This document shows, piece after piece, positions 1 through 8,024 of a stretch of 64,000 bases of DNA (position 1 is the stretch's first letter; each line of letters begins with the position of its first letter). A program made the translations under genes and the position numbers. A model generated the notes under the pieces. It was given only the letters and a program-made list of their open reading frames with translations. It searched no databases and was not told the origin of the DNA. This stretch comes from Nocardioides sp. NBC_00368 (GTDB lineage Bacteria; Actinomycetota; Actinomycetes; Propionibacteriales; Nocardioidaceae), in contig NZ_CP107970.1 of the NCBI RefSeq assembly GCF_036090055.1, positions 932,501 through 996,500 on the forward strand, read 5' to 3'.

Positions 1-75
1 CCCGTCGACCAGGCGCCGCTGGCGCCGCCGGCCGACGACGACGGCGAGCCGCCGATCGCTCCGCCGCTCGACTGA
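1..75 (+). CDS. 3' end of an unidentified gene
   Basis: The first 75 bases read as an open frame ending in TGA, coding for 24 residues rich in Pro and Asp (it ends in PPIAPPLD). An acidic, proline-rich tail of this kind is common at the C-terminus of actinobacterial proteasome alpha subunits. pafA lies about 4.4 kb downstream, so prcA is a candidate, but no catalytic or fold-defining part is visible and the identity is a guess. A strong hairpin follows directly. Confidence 0.45.
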   Translation, partial: PVDQAPLAPPADDDGEPPIAPPLD

Positions 76-82
76 CACGAGA

Positions 83-130
83 AGCCGGGGAGTCTCGGGC
101 GCCGTCAGGTGCGCCGGAGACTCCCCGGCT
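83..130. terminator. Bidirectional hairpin terminator
   Basis: Arms 83-96 and 117-130 pair perfectly over 14 bp, with a further GC-rich inner stem. The hairpin lies between the partial + strand gene and the convergent EamA gene. Confidence 0.8.
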
Positions 131-146
131 CCGTGTTCTACCCCGC

Positions 147-1028
147 CTATCCGAGACCGGCGATCGCGACCAGGATCAGCGCGACCCCGGCGAGCGCCGG
201 ACCGGCAAGACGCTCGCCGAGAACGGCTGCGGCGGCGATCGCTGCGGCGACCGGCTCCATCAGGCTGGCCACGCCGGCCGCGCTGCTGCGGGTGGTGCGC
301 AGGCCGGCGTAGAGCAGGCCGTAGGCCAGCGCCATCGTCGCCACGCCGAGATAGACCAGCCACGCCCACGCCGTGGCCGAGGACGAGCTGAACGGCCCGC
401 CGCCGATCAGCGCCAGCGGAACGAGGACAACCGCCCCGACGCCGGTTGCGCCGGCGGTCACCAGCAGCGGACTGCGCCGCTGAGCGAGCGGGCGCCCGAC
501 CGCGGTGGTGAGCGCGTACGCAGATCCGGACGCGATCGCGAGCAGCACCCCGGTCACCGGCCGGTCGCCGCCGGCCCGGCTGCCGGCGTACGCCGAGGCC
601 AGGACCAGTCCGGTCAGCGCGGTCGCCAGCACCACCAGCTGTCGGCGGGTCGGCCGCTGCCGAGCCGCGACGGCCTCTCCCGCCAGCAGGATCGCCGGGG
701 CGATCCCGAGGCTGACGACGGTGGAGACGGTCACGCCGACGGCGACCACGGAGCCGAAGTAGAGCGCTTGGTACAGCCCTGTGGTGGCACCGACGATCAC
801 CGTGCGGAGGTCGAGACGAAGCTCGCGCAGGCGGCCGATGAGGACGAGGACGGCGAGCAGGGCGACCGCGGCGATCAGCATGCGGTAGGCGCTCACCGTG
901 AGCACCGACATCGGCGTGATCGAACGGACGATCTGAAGGACGAGGCCGCCGGTGCCCCACAGGACTCCGGCGAGGCAGATCTGGGTGAGCCCGAGACGGG
1001 CCCCGAAACGGGTACGGAGAGAGGACAT
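147..1028 (-). CDS. EamA/DMT-family permease
   Basis: The 293-residue protein has about ten hydrophobic helices in two homologous halves, the layout of the drug/metabolite transporter superfamily (EamA, RhaT-like). The N-terminal half contains GVLWGTGGLV and the C-terminal half ends each repeat with the usual ALAGVALILVA-type helix. Substrates in this family include amino acids, purines and drugs and cannot be read from sequence. The ATG at 1028 is preceded by GGAG about 10 nt upstream, and that GGAG lies inside a 9-bp stem (1036-1044 with 1070-1078). A 14-codon leader ORF precedes the stem. Expression is therefore probably controlled at translation. Confidence 0.85.
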   Translation of the reverse strand: MSSLRTRFGARLGLTQICLAGVLWGTGGLVLQIVRSITPMSVLTVSAYRMLIAAVALLAVLVLIGRLRELRLDLRTVIVGATTGLYQALYFGSVVAVGVTVSTVVSLGIAPAILLAGEAVAARQRPTRRQLVVLATALTGLVLASAYAGSRAGGDRPVTGVLLAIASGSAYALTTAVGRPLAQRRSPLLVTAGATGVGAVVLVPLALIGGGPFSSSSATAWAWLVYLGVATMALAYGLLYAGLRTTRSSAAGVASLMEPVAAAIAAAAVLGERLAGPALAGVALILVAIAGLG

Positions 1029-1035
1029 CGAAGAG

Positions 1036-1143
1036 GTGCTCCAGGTTCGAGAAGACGGAAGGGCAGCGTCTGGAGCACGCCAAGGAGAGCCGATCCGCGC
1101 ACTCAGCGGCGGATCGGCGAGGCCGCTCCGGTCAGGCGACCGG
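1036..1143 (-). promoter_or_regulatory. Leader RNA with RBS-masking hairpin
   Basis: Reading the minus strand there are three stems. Stem 1 (1138-1143 with 1128-1133, ccggtc/gaccgg) spans the stop codon of the leader ORF. Stem 2 is 1109-1117 with 1090-1098 (9 bp). Stem 3 is 1070-1078 with 1036-1044 (gtgctccag/ctggagcac) and contains the GGAG ribosome site of the permease. This order (short ORF, nested hairpins, masked RBS) is that of translational attenuators. The function is inferred from the layout alone. Confidence 0.55.
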
Positions 1144-1176
1144 CGGCGGGAGCAGGCCGAGGTGCTTCGAGGTCAT
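1132..1176 (-). CDS. Leader peptide of the EamA gene
   Basis: A 14-codon ORF starts with ATG at 1176 and encodes MTSKHLGLLPPPVA, ending 104 nt before the permease start. Its Pro-Pro-Pro run is a natural ribosome-pausing sequence. Its stop codon lies inside a short stem, and later stems mask the permease RBS. A GTGTG-A-CACAC dyad (1185-1195) sits just upstream and could be an operator. The peptide most likely acts in cis as a sensor of ribosome stalling. It is too short to exclude chance. Confidence 0.5.
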   Translation of the reverse strand: MTSKHLGLLPPPVA

Positions 1177-1240
1177 GGCGCGAAGTGTGTCACACGCCCC
1201 GGGGCCCGGGCCCGGCCTTTTCTGATGGTGACGTCGTCCG

Positions 1241-1681
1241 TCAGCCGACCCGGTCGCTGAGCGACACGACGATGCCCTCGGGCCCGCGCACGTACGCCAT
1301 CCGCACCACGTCCTCGTAGACGCCGACGCCCCCGACGAGGCCGTAGCCGTCGGCTGCCAGCTGTTCGAGGACCGAGTCCAGGTCGTCGACCTCGAAGCAG
1401 ACGTTGCGCAGGCCCAGCTCGTTGGCCATCGCCTCCGGCGATCCGGGCACGTGGTCGGGACGTACGAACCGGGCGAGCTCGAGCGCCGTGCCGCCGCCCG
1501 GTGGGCGCAACATCACCACCTCGCAGCGGGCGCCCGGGATCCCGCAGACGGTGTCGATGAACTCGCCTTCGACGAAGGCGCGTCCCTCGACCTCCAGCCC
1601 CAGGGCGACGAAGAACTCCGTGGCCCTGTCGATGTCGGCGACGGTGACGCCGATGTGGTCGAACCGCAACAGCTGTGTCAT
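1241..1681 (-). CDS. VOC/glyoxalase-fold protein
   Basis: The 146-residue protein has the vicinal oxygen chelate fold, with two beta-alpha-beta-beta-beta modules. The first begins FDHIGVTVADIDRATEFF (metal-ligand His in DHIGV) and the second contains RNVCFEVDDLDSVL, followed by a GPEGIVVSLSD strand with the usual Glu ligand. The family includes glyoxalase I, dioxygenases and fosfomycin-resistance proteins; the substrate is unknown. AGGAGG at 1691-1696 abuts the ATG at 1690 but stands 9 nt before the ATG at 1681, so the latter is the start. It is transcribed in the same direction as the EamA gene, 212 bp upstream of that gene. Confidence 0.8.
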   Translation of the reverse strand: MTQLLRFDHIGVTVADIDRATEFFVALGLEVEGRAFVEGEFIDTVCGIPGARCEVVMLRPPGGGTALELARFVRPDHVPGSPEAMANELGLRNVCFEVDDLDSVLEQLAADGYGLVGGVGVYEDVVRMAYVRGPEGIVVSLSDRVG

Positions 1682-1766
1682 GACTCTCATCCTCCTGCTT
1701 GTCGGGTGTCTCTGCCTGGTGAACGAAGCCGCCGCACCGTCCTCTACACGGTTACGGCCCGTTGGC

Positions 1767-1772
1767 TAGGGT
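1767..1772 (+). promoter_or_regulatory. -10 element, leaderless start
   Basis: TAGGGT ends 8 nt before the GTG at 1781 and no Shine-Dalgarno sequence is present, which fits a leaderless mRNA. Confidence 0.5.
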
Positions 1773-1780
1773 CGCTGTCC

Positions 1781-2719
1781 GTGGAGGTGGACAGGTCGGC
1801 GTGGCGGCGGGGAGGGCTGCTCGCGCTCGTCGCGGTGCTGCTCGCGCTGGTGATCGCGCTGCACGAGCTGGTGCCGAACCGCTGGGGAAACCTGGGTTCA
1901 TTGGTCGCGACGTTCCTGCCGTGGCTCGTCCTCGCGGTTCCACTGCTGATCCTCGGGGCGGCCGTACGCCGCTCGGTGCTCGCCGCGTTGCTCGCGCTGA
2001 CTCCGCTCGCCGCCTGGTTGGGGGTGTTCGGCCAGCAGTTGTTGCCCGTCGAGCCTGCGGCGTACGACCTGACGGTGGTGCAGCACAACGTCGCCGACGA
2101 CAATCCCGACGTGGAGCGGACCGTCGAGCTCCTGCTGGCCGAGGACCCTGACATCGTGGCGCTCGAGGAGCTGACCTCCGAGAACCTTCCGCGCTACGCG
2201 GCGGCTCTTGACGAGACGTTCGAGCACCACACGACCCAGGGCACCGTCGGCCTCTGGTCGCGTCACCCGATCTCGGAGCGCGAGCGTGTCGACATCCGCC
2301 CGGCGGGCATCCACGCGTCCTGGGACCGGTGCCTGCGAGCGGTCGTGCGGACCCCGGCGGGTGAGGTGACCGTCTATGTCGCGCATCTGCCGTCCGTCCG
2401 GCTGGGCCCGCGTGGGCTCGCGGCGAACAGCCGCAACCGGAGCGCCGGGCTGCTGGGCAAGGCGATCGCTGCGGACCCGGCGCCGCAGGTGCTGCTCGCC
2501 GGTGACCTCAACGGGAGCCTGCTCGACCCCGGGCTGGCACCCGTGACCGAGCAGGTTTCGCGTGAGGAGCACGGATTCGGGTTCACCTTTCCCGCGGCGT
2601 TCCCTGTCGTGCAGCTCGATCACGTCCTCGCCCGGGGTGCCGAGGTGGTGGACCTGAGGGTCCTCCCGCGGTCCGGCAGCGACCATCGTCCGGTCGTGGC
2701 CCGGGTCTCGCTCGGCTGA
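1781..2719 (+). CDS. Membrane-anchored endonuclease/exonuclease/phosphatase protein
   Basis: The 312-residue protein begins with three membrane helices (about residues 8-85) followed by an EEP-superfamily domain (DNase I/exonuclease III fold). Metal and catalytic motifs appear in order: VVQHNVADD, ALEELTSEN, AGDLNGS, QLDHVLARG and GSDHRPVVA. Members with this build, a short N-terminal membrane bundle and an outward-facing catalytic domain, are widespread in actinobacteria and may act on nucleic acids or phospho-substrates outside the membrane. The GTG at 1781 follows a TAGGGT -10 box; a second GTG two codons later is possible. Confidence 0.75.
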   Translation: MEVDRSAWRRGGLLALVAVLLALVIALHELVPNRWGNLGSLVATFLPWLVLAVPLLILGAAVRRSVLAALLALTPLAAWLGVFGQQLLPVEPAAYDLTVVQHNVADDNPDVERTVELLLAEDPDIVALEELTSENLPRYAAALDETFEHHTTQGTVGLWSRHPISERERVDIRPAGIHASWDRCLRAVVRTPAGEVTVYVAHLPSVRLGPRGLAANSRNRSAGLLGKAIAADPAPQVLLAGDLNGSLLDPGLAPVTEQVSREEHGFGFTFPAAFPVVQLDHVLARGAEVVDLRVLPRSGSDHRPVVARVSLG

Positions 2720-2768
2720 GGCCGCCCGGCCGGGATCTACCACGCGCGGCGATGGACGGGCCGTGGCG

Positions 2769-4294
2769 TCAGTGTCCGGTGAGCTGTCCCGTCAGCCGCT
2801 CGTGGCGGTCGGCGCTGGACCGGTTCAGGCCGATGATGCGTACGGACTTGTTCCTGGCTTCGTACTTGTGTGTGATCGCGTCCAGGGCCGCGACCGTGGA
2901 GGCGTCCCAGATGTGGGAGTCGGAGAGGTCGATGACGACCTCGTCGGGATCCTGTGCGTATTCGAACTGGGTGTAGAGGTCGTTGCTGGAGGCGAAGAAG
3001 AGCTCGCCGGTGACCCGGTAGACCGCGGTCACACGACCGGGTGGGTCCTCGACAAGGTCGCGGTGGGTTTCGGTGAGGCGGGCGACGCGGCGGGCGAAGA
3101 GCGTCATCGCGACCAGGACGCCGACGATCACACCGATCGCGAGGTTGTGGGTCGCGACGGTCACGACGACGGTGGCGACCATCACCGCGGTCTCCGAGCG
3201 TGGCATCCGCCGCAACGTCGCCGGGCGCACCGAGTGCCAGTCGAAGGTGCCGACCGAGACCATGATCATCACCGCGACCAGCGCTGCCATTGGGATCAGC
3301 GCCACGATGTCGCCGAACCCGACGACCAGGATGAGCAGGAAGGTGCCGGCGAGGAAGGTCGAGATCCGGGTACGCGCACCGGAGACCTTCACGTTGATCA
3401 TCGTCTGGCCGATCATCGCGCACCCGCCCATGCCGCCGAAGAGTCCGGTGACGACGTTCGCGATGCCCTGGCCGCGGGCCTCGCGGCTCTTGTCGGAGTG
3501 GGTGTCGGTGATGTCGTCGACGAGCTTCGCGGTCATCAGCGACTCCATCAGGCCGACCAGCGCCATACCGAGGGCATAAGGAGCGATGATCTTCAGCGTC
3601 TCGAGGCTGAGAGGTACGTCGGGGAGGAACCAGGCCGGCAGGCTGTCAGGCAGCTTGCCCTCGTCGCCGACGTTCGGCACGTCGAGGCCGCCGAGCAGGG
3701 TGAAAGCCGTGAGCGCGACGATCGCCACCAGCGGGGCGGGGATCACGCTGTTTACCCGGGGGAAGCCCACGATGACGGCGATGCCGGCGGCGATCATCGG
3801 GTAGACCAGCCACGGCACGTCGACCATGTGTGCGATCTGGGCCTCGAAGATGAGGATCGCGAGCGCGTTGACGAAGCCGACCATCACCGAGCGTGGGATG
3901 AACCGCATCAGCCTGGCCACCCGGGCCAGCGCCAGCGCGACCTGGATCAACCCGCCGAGGATCACCGTCGCGATCAGGTAGTCGTAGCCGTGATCCCGCA
4001 TCACCGGCGCGATCAGATCACGAGGGCGACCGCACCGGTGGCCGCCGAGATCATCGCCGGCCGCCCGCCCAGGAACGAGATCGCAACTGCCATCGTGAAC
4101 GAGGCGAACAGCCCGACACGCGGATCGACCCCGGCGATGATCGAGAACGAGATCGCCTCCGGGATCAGCGCGAGCGCGACGACCAGGCCGGCCAGCACCT
4201 CCGTACGCAGCAGCCGCGGGGAACGCAGCGCGGCGAGGACGCTCTGGTTGTCGGTCGGGGAGGACGAGGGCAGGGGCGACGGCACGAGCCGCAA
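2769..4294 (-). pseudogene. SulP-family anion transporter gene, frameshifted
   Basis: Two reading frames together encode a whole SulP transporter. The first (4294 down to a stop at 4013-4015) gives about 93 residues ending ATGAVALVI. The second continues with APVMRDHGYDYLIATVILGG through the other membrane helices to a C-terminal STAS domain (VVIDLSDSHIWDASTVAALD). The break is a tandem duplication of five bases, GATCAGATCA at 4011-4020. Removing one copy restores a single 506-residue frame of normal family length. SulP proteins move sulfate, bicarbonate or related anions. All transmembrane and STAS motifs are otherwise well kept, so the lesion is recent, phase-variable, or a sequence error. 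Confidence 0.85.
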
Positions 4295-4451
4295 TCCTAT
4301 GGCTGGGCCGCCCCGGTCCCGGCTTCGTGAGCGATGTGAGATTCGACCCGTCCAGCATCGGTCCCGCGCCCGGCGCGGGCCGACGTGCCGGTGGGCGGCG
4401 CGGCTCGCCGTGTCGTACCTGCGAACGCCTCCGCGGTGACCGTCGACCGTC

Positions 4452-4457
4452 TAGGGT
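4452..4457 (+). promoter_or_regulatory. -10 element of pafA
   Basis: TAGGGT ends 6 nt before the pafA ATG at 4464, with no ribosome site between them; a leaderless start is likely. Confidence 0.5.
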
Positions 4458-4463
4458 TTCAGT

Positions 4464-5825
4464 ATGGACAGGCGCATCTTCGGCATCGAGAACGAGTACG
4501 GCGTGACCTGCACGTTCCGCGGCCAGCGGCGGCTGAGCCCGGACGAGGTGGCTCGCTACCTCTTCCGCAAGGTGGTGAGCTGGGGCCGCAGTTCGAACGT
4601 GTTCCTCCGCAACGGCGCGAGGCTCTACCTCGACGTCGGCTCCCACCCCGAGTACGCCACGCCCGAGTGTGACGACGTGATCTCGACCGTCACCCACGAC
4701 AAGGCGGGGGAGCGGATCCTGGAGGGGCTGCTCCTCGACGCCGAGCAGCGGCTGCACGACGAGGGCATCGCCGGCGACATCTACCTGTTCAAGAACAACA
4801 CCGACTCGGCCGGCAACTCCTACGGCTGCCACGAGAACTACATGGTCAGCCGCGCCGGCGAGTTCAGCAAGCTCGCCGACGTGCTCATCCCGTTCCTGGT
4901 CACCCGCCAGCTGATCGTCGGCGCCGGCAAGGTCACCCACACCCCGCGGGGTGCCGGGTTCGCGGTCTCCCAGCGTGCCGAGCACATCTGGGAGGGCGTC
5001 TCGTCCGCGACGACGAGGTCCCGGCCGATCATCAACACCCGCGACGAGCCGCACGCGGACGCCGAGAAGTACCGCCGCCTCCACGTCATCGTCGGCGACT
5101 CGAACATGTCCGAGACCACCACGATGCTCAAGATCGCGAGCTGTCACCTGGTGCTGCGGATGATCGAGGAGGGCGTCGTCATGCGCGACATGACGATGGA
5201 GAACCCGATCCGGGCCATCCGGGAGATCGCCCACGACCTCACCGGCCGCCGCAAGGTGCGGCTGGCCAACGGCCGCGAGGCCAGCGCCCTGGACATCCAG
5301 AACGAATACCTGAGCAAGGCGCGGGAGTTCGTCGACCGTCGCGAGATCACCGACCCGACCATGATCGCCGCCCTCGACCTGTGGGAGCGCGGCCTGAAGG
5401 CGATCGAGTCCGACGACCTCTCCCTGGTCGACCGCGAGATCGACTGGGTTATCAAGTGGAAGCTGATCGAGCGCTACCGCGCCAAGCACGGCCTCCCGCT
5501 GGGCCACGCGCGGGTCGCCCAGCTCGACCTCGCCTACCACGACATCCACCGCAACCGCGGCCTCTACTACCTGCTGGAGAAGAAGGGCGCGGTCAAGCGG
5601 GCCACCACCGACCTGAAGATCTTCGAGGCCAAGTCGGTGCCCCCGCAGACCACCCGCGCCCGGCTTCGTGGCGAGTTCATCAAGAAGGCCCAGGAGCGTC
5701 GGCGCGACTTCACCGTGGACTGGGTCCACCTCAAGCTCAACGACCAGGCTCAGCGCACCGTGCTGTGCAAGGACCCGCTGAGGGCGTACGACGAGCGCGT
5801 GCAGCGGCTCATCGACGGCATGTGA
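4464..5825 (+). CDS. pafA: Pup--protein ligase PafA
   Basis: The 453-residue protein matches the usual length (about 452) and opens with MDRRIFGIENEYGVTCTFRG, which carries the conserved IENEYG motif of the carboxylate-amine ligase fold shared with glutamine synthetase. It joins the C-terminal glutamate of the small protein Pup to lysines of target proteins, using ATP, and marks them for the mycobacterial-type proteasome. Motifs such as YLDVGSHPEYATPE and GNSYGCHENY (nucleotide and metal binding) are intact. As in most actinobacteria the FKBP lipoprotein and pafBC follow. The start at 4464 follows a TAGGGT -10 element. Confidence 0.97.
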   Translation: MDRRIFGIENEYGVTCTFRGQRRLSPDEVARYLFRKVVSWGRSSNVFLRNGARLYLDVGSHPEYATPECDDVISTVTHDKAGERILEGLLLDAEQRLHDEGIAGDIYLFKNNTDSAGNSYGCHENYMVSRAGEFSKLADVLIPFLVTRQLIVGAGKVTHTPRGAGFAVSQRAEHIWEGVSSATTRSRPIINTRDEPHADAEKYRRLHVIVGDSNMSETTTMLKIASCHLVLRMIEEGVVMRDMTMENPIRAIREIAHDLTGRRKVRLANGREASALDIQNEYLSKAREFVDRREITDPTMIAALDLWERGLKAIESDDLSLVDREIDWVIKWKLIERYRAKHGLPLGHARVAQLDLAYHDIHRNRGLYYLLEKKGAVKRATTDLKIFEAKSVPPQTTRARLRGEFIKKAQERRRDFTVDWVHLKLNDQAQRTVLCKDPLRAYDERVQRLIDGM

Positions 5826-5871
5826 ATCGCCAGTCGACAGCGAGCGGAGCGAGCTGTCGGCGTTGGCGATT
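5825..5871. terminator. Nested inverted repeat after pafA
   Basis: Outer arms 5825-5832 and 5864-5871 (aatcgcca/tggcgatt) enclose inner arms gacagc/gctgtc. It begins at the last base of the pafA stop codon and may work as a terminator. The loop GAGCGGAGCGAG resembles dispersed GC-rich repeats elsewhere in the window. Confidence 0.5.
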
Positions 5872-5923
5872 CAGATCGAGCAGCCCCGTCTCGGGGGAGC
5901 GGAGCGACCCGGAAGCGACGGGC

Positions 5924-5941
5924 GTGTCGAGATGTCGAAGG
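5924..5941 (-). repeat. Dispersed short repeat copy
   Basis: On the minus strand this reads CCTTCGACATCTCGACAC. It shares its first nine bases with the copy inside pafC (8741-8760) and its middle with the copy at 34016-34038, indicating a short repeat family in this genome. Confidence 0.45.
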
Positions 5942-6035
5942 GTTGGCCGGGGTGGCTTCGCCACGGGGTAACCACCGTACGGATATGGTGTGCTCCGCTG
6001 TCGTCTGTCCCTTTCACGTCATGAAGGTTTGCACT

Positions 6036-7013
6036 GTGCCCACTGCTCCTCGGCCTCGCCTGCGCCATGCGCTGAGCGCGCTGACTGTGTTCCTGCTTCT
6101 CCCGGCTCTGGTCGCCTGTGGCGAGAAGGAGACGGGCTACGGCGACGAGACCGTCTCCGGCTTCGACGGGGTCACGGTCTCGGCCGACGTCGAGAAGGCA
6201 CCGACGCTGAAGTGGAAGTCGGCGATCTCCTACCCGAAGGACCCCAAGGTCAAGACGCTGACCGAGGGCGACGGCGAGGAGATCCCGAAGGACCGGGGCG
6301 TGTTCGCGAAGATCTACATCGGCAACGCCACCACCCTCGACAAGGAGTGGGCCTACGAGAGCCAGGCCGCCGAGGGTGAGGAGCTGCCCGCGGACAAGCC
6401 GTGGAGCACGATCCTGAAGGGCGCCAAGGTCGGTGACCGGATCGAGGCGATCGTGGGCTCGGCCGACCTGCTCGGCGAGGGCGGCAACCCGCAGATGGGC
6501 ATCGGCAACCACGACACGCTGCTGGTCGTCGTCGACGTGGTCAAGCCCGCCGCCGACAAGACGCCGCACGACGTCGACGCCAGCGAGCTTCCGAAGGTCG
6601 TCGAGAAGAACGGCAAGCCGACCGGGTTCGACTTCACCGGCATCGCCAAGCCGAAGGCCGACGACGTGCTGAAGCGGGTCATCGTCACCGAGGGCGACGG
6701 CGAGGAGATCACCACCGACCAGACGGTCACGGCCAACTACCTCGGCATGACCTACGGCGCCAAGAAGCCCTTCGACGAGAGCTTCAGCAAGGAGGCCGTG
6801 CCGTTCGCCCTCAACCAGGTGGTCGCCGGCTGGACCAACGGCTTGGAGGGCGTCAAGGTCGGCAGCCGCGTTCTGCTGCAGATCCCGCCGGAGCTGGGCT
6901 ACGGTGCAGAGGAGAAGCCGGGCCAGGGCGGCACGCCGGGGATCCCGGCCAACAGCACGCTCTACTTCGTCATCGACGTCGTCAAGGCCGAGTCCACCCC
7001 GGCGACGCCTTAG
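6036..7013 (+). CDS. FKBP-type peptidyl-prolyl isomerase lipoprotein
   Basis: The 325-residue precursor has a lipoprotein signal (RPRLRH, hydrophobic stretch, lipobox LVAC) and so is anchored outside the membrane. Two FKBP-like domains follow. The second (about residues 215-320) has the family motifs VTANYLGM, FDESF, VVAGWTNGLEGVKVGSR, IPPELGYG and GIPANSTLYFVIDV and should be active. The first (about 65-190) keeps the outline but lacks several active-site residues. It probably helps fold exported proteins at proline bonds. The GTG at 6036 has AAGG 8 nt upstream; an ATG at 6021 is the alternative. It sits between pafA and pafBC, its usual place in this order. Confidence 0.85.
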   Translation: MPTAPRPRLRHALSALTVFLLLPALVACGEKETGYGDETVSGFDGVTVSADVEKAPTLKWKSAISYPKDPKVKTLTEGDGEEIPKDRGVFAKIYIGNATTLDKEWAYESQAAEGEELPADKPWSTILKGAKVGDRIEAIVGSADLLGEGGNPQMGIGNHDTLLVVVDVVKPAADKTPHDVDASELPKVVEKNGKPTGFDFTGIAKPKADDVLKRVIVTEGDGEEITTDQTVTANYLGMTYGAKKPFDESFSKEAVPFALNQVVAGWTNGLEGVKVGSRVLLQIPPELGYGAEEKPGQGGTPGIPANSTLYFVIDVVKAESTPATP

Positions 7014-7040
7014 CAGAGTCTCTAGGGGGAGAAACACACC

Positions 7041-8024
7041 GTGGCGGCGGGTAAGACCGAGCGGTTGATGAACCTGCTCATCATGCTGCTCGTGCAGCGT
7101 GACAACGTGTCGAAGGAGCGGATCCGCGAGGTCCTCTACCCGTCGTCGCACGGTGAGGCGTTCGAGAAGATGTTCGAGCGCGACAAGGAGGAGCTGCGCA
7201 GCCTCGGTGTGCCCATCGAGACCGGAGTGATCGACTCCTTCTTCGAGGACGAGATCGGCTACCGGATCAGCCCCGAGCAGTTCGCGCTCCCGCCGATCAC
7301 TCTCGAGGCCGACGAGCTCGCCGTGGTGGCCCTGGCCACCAGGGTCTGGGAGAACGCCTCGATGGCGGAGGCGACCACGGAGGCCGTACGCAAGCTCAAC
7401 GCCGCCGGGCTCGAGACCGACGTCTCGGCGCTGGAGATCGTGCAGCCGCGGCTGACCGCGGAGGAGAGCTCCTTCGACGTCTTCGTGGCCGCCACCCAGG
7501 ACCGGCAGATCGTCGAGTTCGACTACCGGGGCTCCCGGGCGGCGGAGCCCTCCCATCGACGGCTGCAGCCGTGGGGCGTGGTGCGCTACTCGGGCCGTTG
7601 GTACGCCGTGGGCCACGACGTCGACCGCGACGACACCCGCATCTTCCGGCTCTCCCGCGTCCTGGGGGAGGCTCGGGCGGTCGGCGAGTTCGATGCCTTC
7701 GAGGTCCCGGCCGAGGTGGACGTACGCGATATCGCACGAGACCTGGCGCCGGCACCGCCCACGGGGAAGGCCGTCCTGCTGCTGCGGCAGGGGAGCGGCT
7801 ACACCCTGCGGCGGGCGGCCGACTCGATCGAGTCCGGGGTGACCGGTCCGGACGGCAGCGACGGCTGGGACCGGGTGGTGCTCACCCGCGTTCCCGCCGA
7901 CCTGGTCGGGGCGGTGCTGGGACACGGCCCCGACGCCTACGTCGAGGAACCCGAGGACCTGCGCCGCGAGGTCGCGGCCCGGCTCGAGCGCCTGGTCGCG
8001 CGCCTGGACGGAGTCTCGCGATGA
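7041..8024 (+). CDS. pafB: PafB, WYL-domain regulator
   Basis: The 327-residue protein has an N-terminal winged helix (about 1-70), a WYL domain (about 145-220, with HRRLQPWGVVRYSGRWYAVGHD) and a C-terminal WCX extension. PafB with PafC forms the heterodimer that activates the LexA-independent DNA-damage response in mycobacteria; the operon link to pafA is historical and common. The GTG at 7041 is preceded by GGGGGAG. The stop overlaps the pafC ATG (ATGA), so the two are translationally coupled. Confidence 0.92.
   Translation: MAAGKTERLMNLLIMLLVQRDNVSKERIREVLYPSSHGEAFEKMFERDKEELRSLGVPIETGVIDSFFEDEIGYRISPEQFALPPITLEADELAVVALATRVWENASMAEATTEAVRKLNAAGLETDVSALEIVQPRLTAEESSFDVFVAATQDRQIVEFDYRGSRAAEPSHRRLQPWGVVRYSGRWYAVGHDVDRDDTRIFRLSRVLGEARAVGEFDAFEVPAEVDVRDIARDLAPAPPTGKAVLLLRQGSGYTLRRAADSIESGVTGPDGSDGWDRVVLTRVPADLVGAVLGHGPDAYVEEPEDLRREVAARLERLVARLDGVSR

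Noticed and set aside
1196..1222. GC-rich dyad followed by TTTT as a terminator
   Set aside because: The T-run follows the hairpin on the plus strand, but both flanking genes are read from the minus strand.
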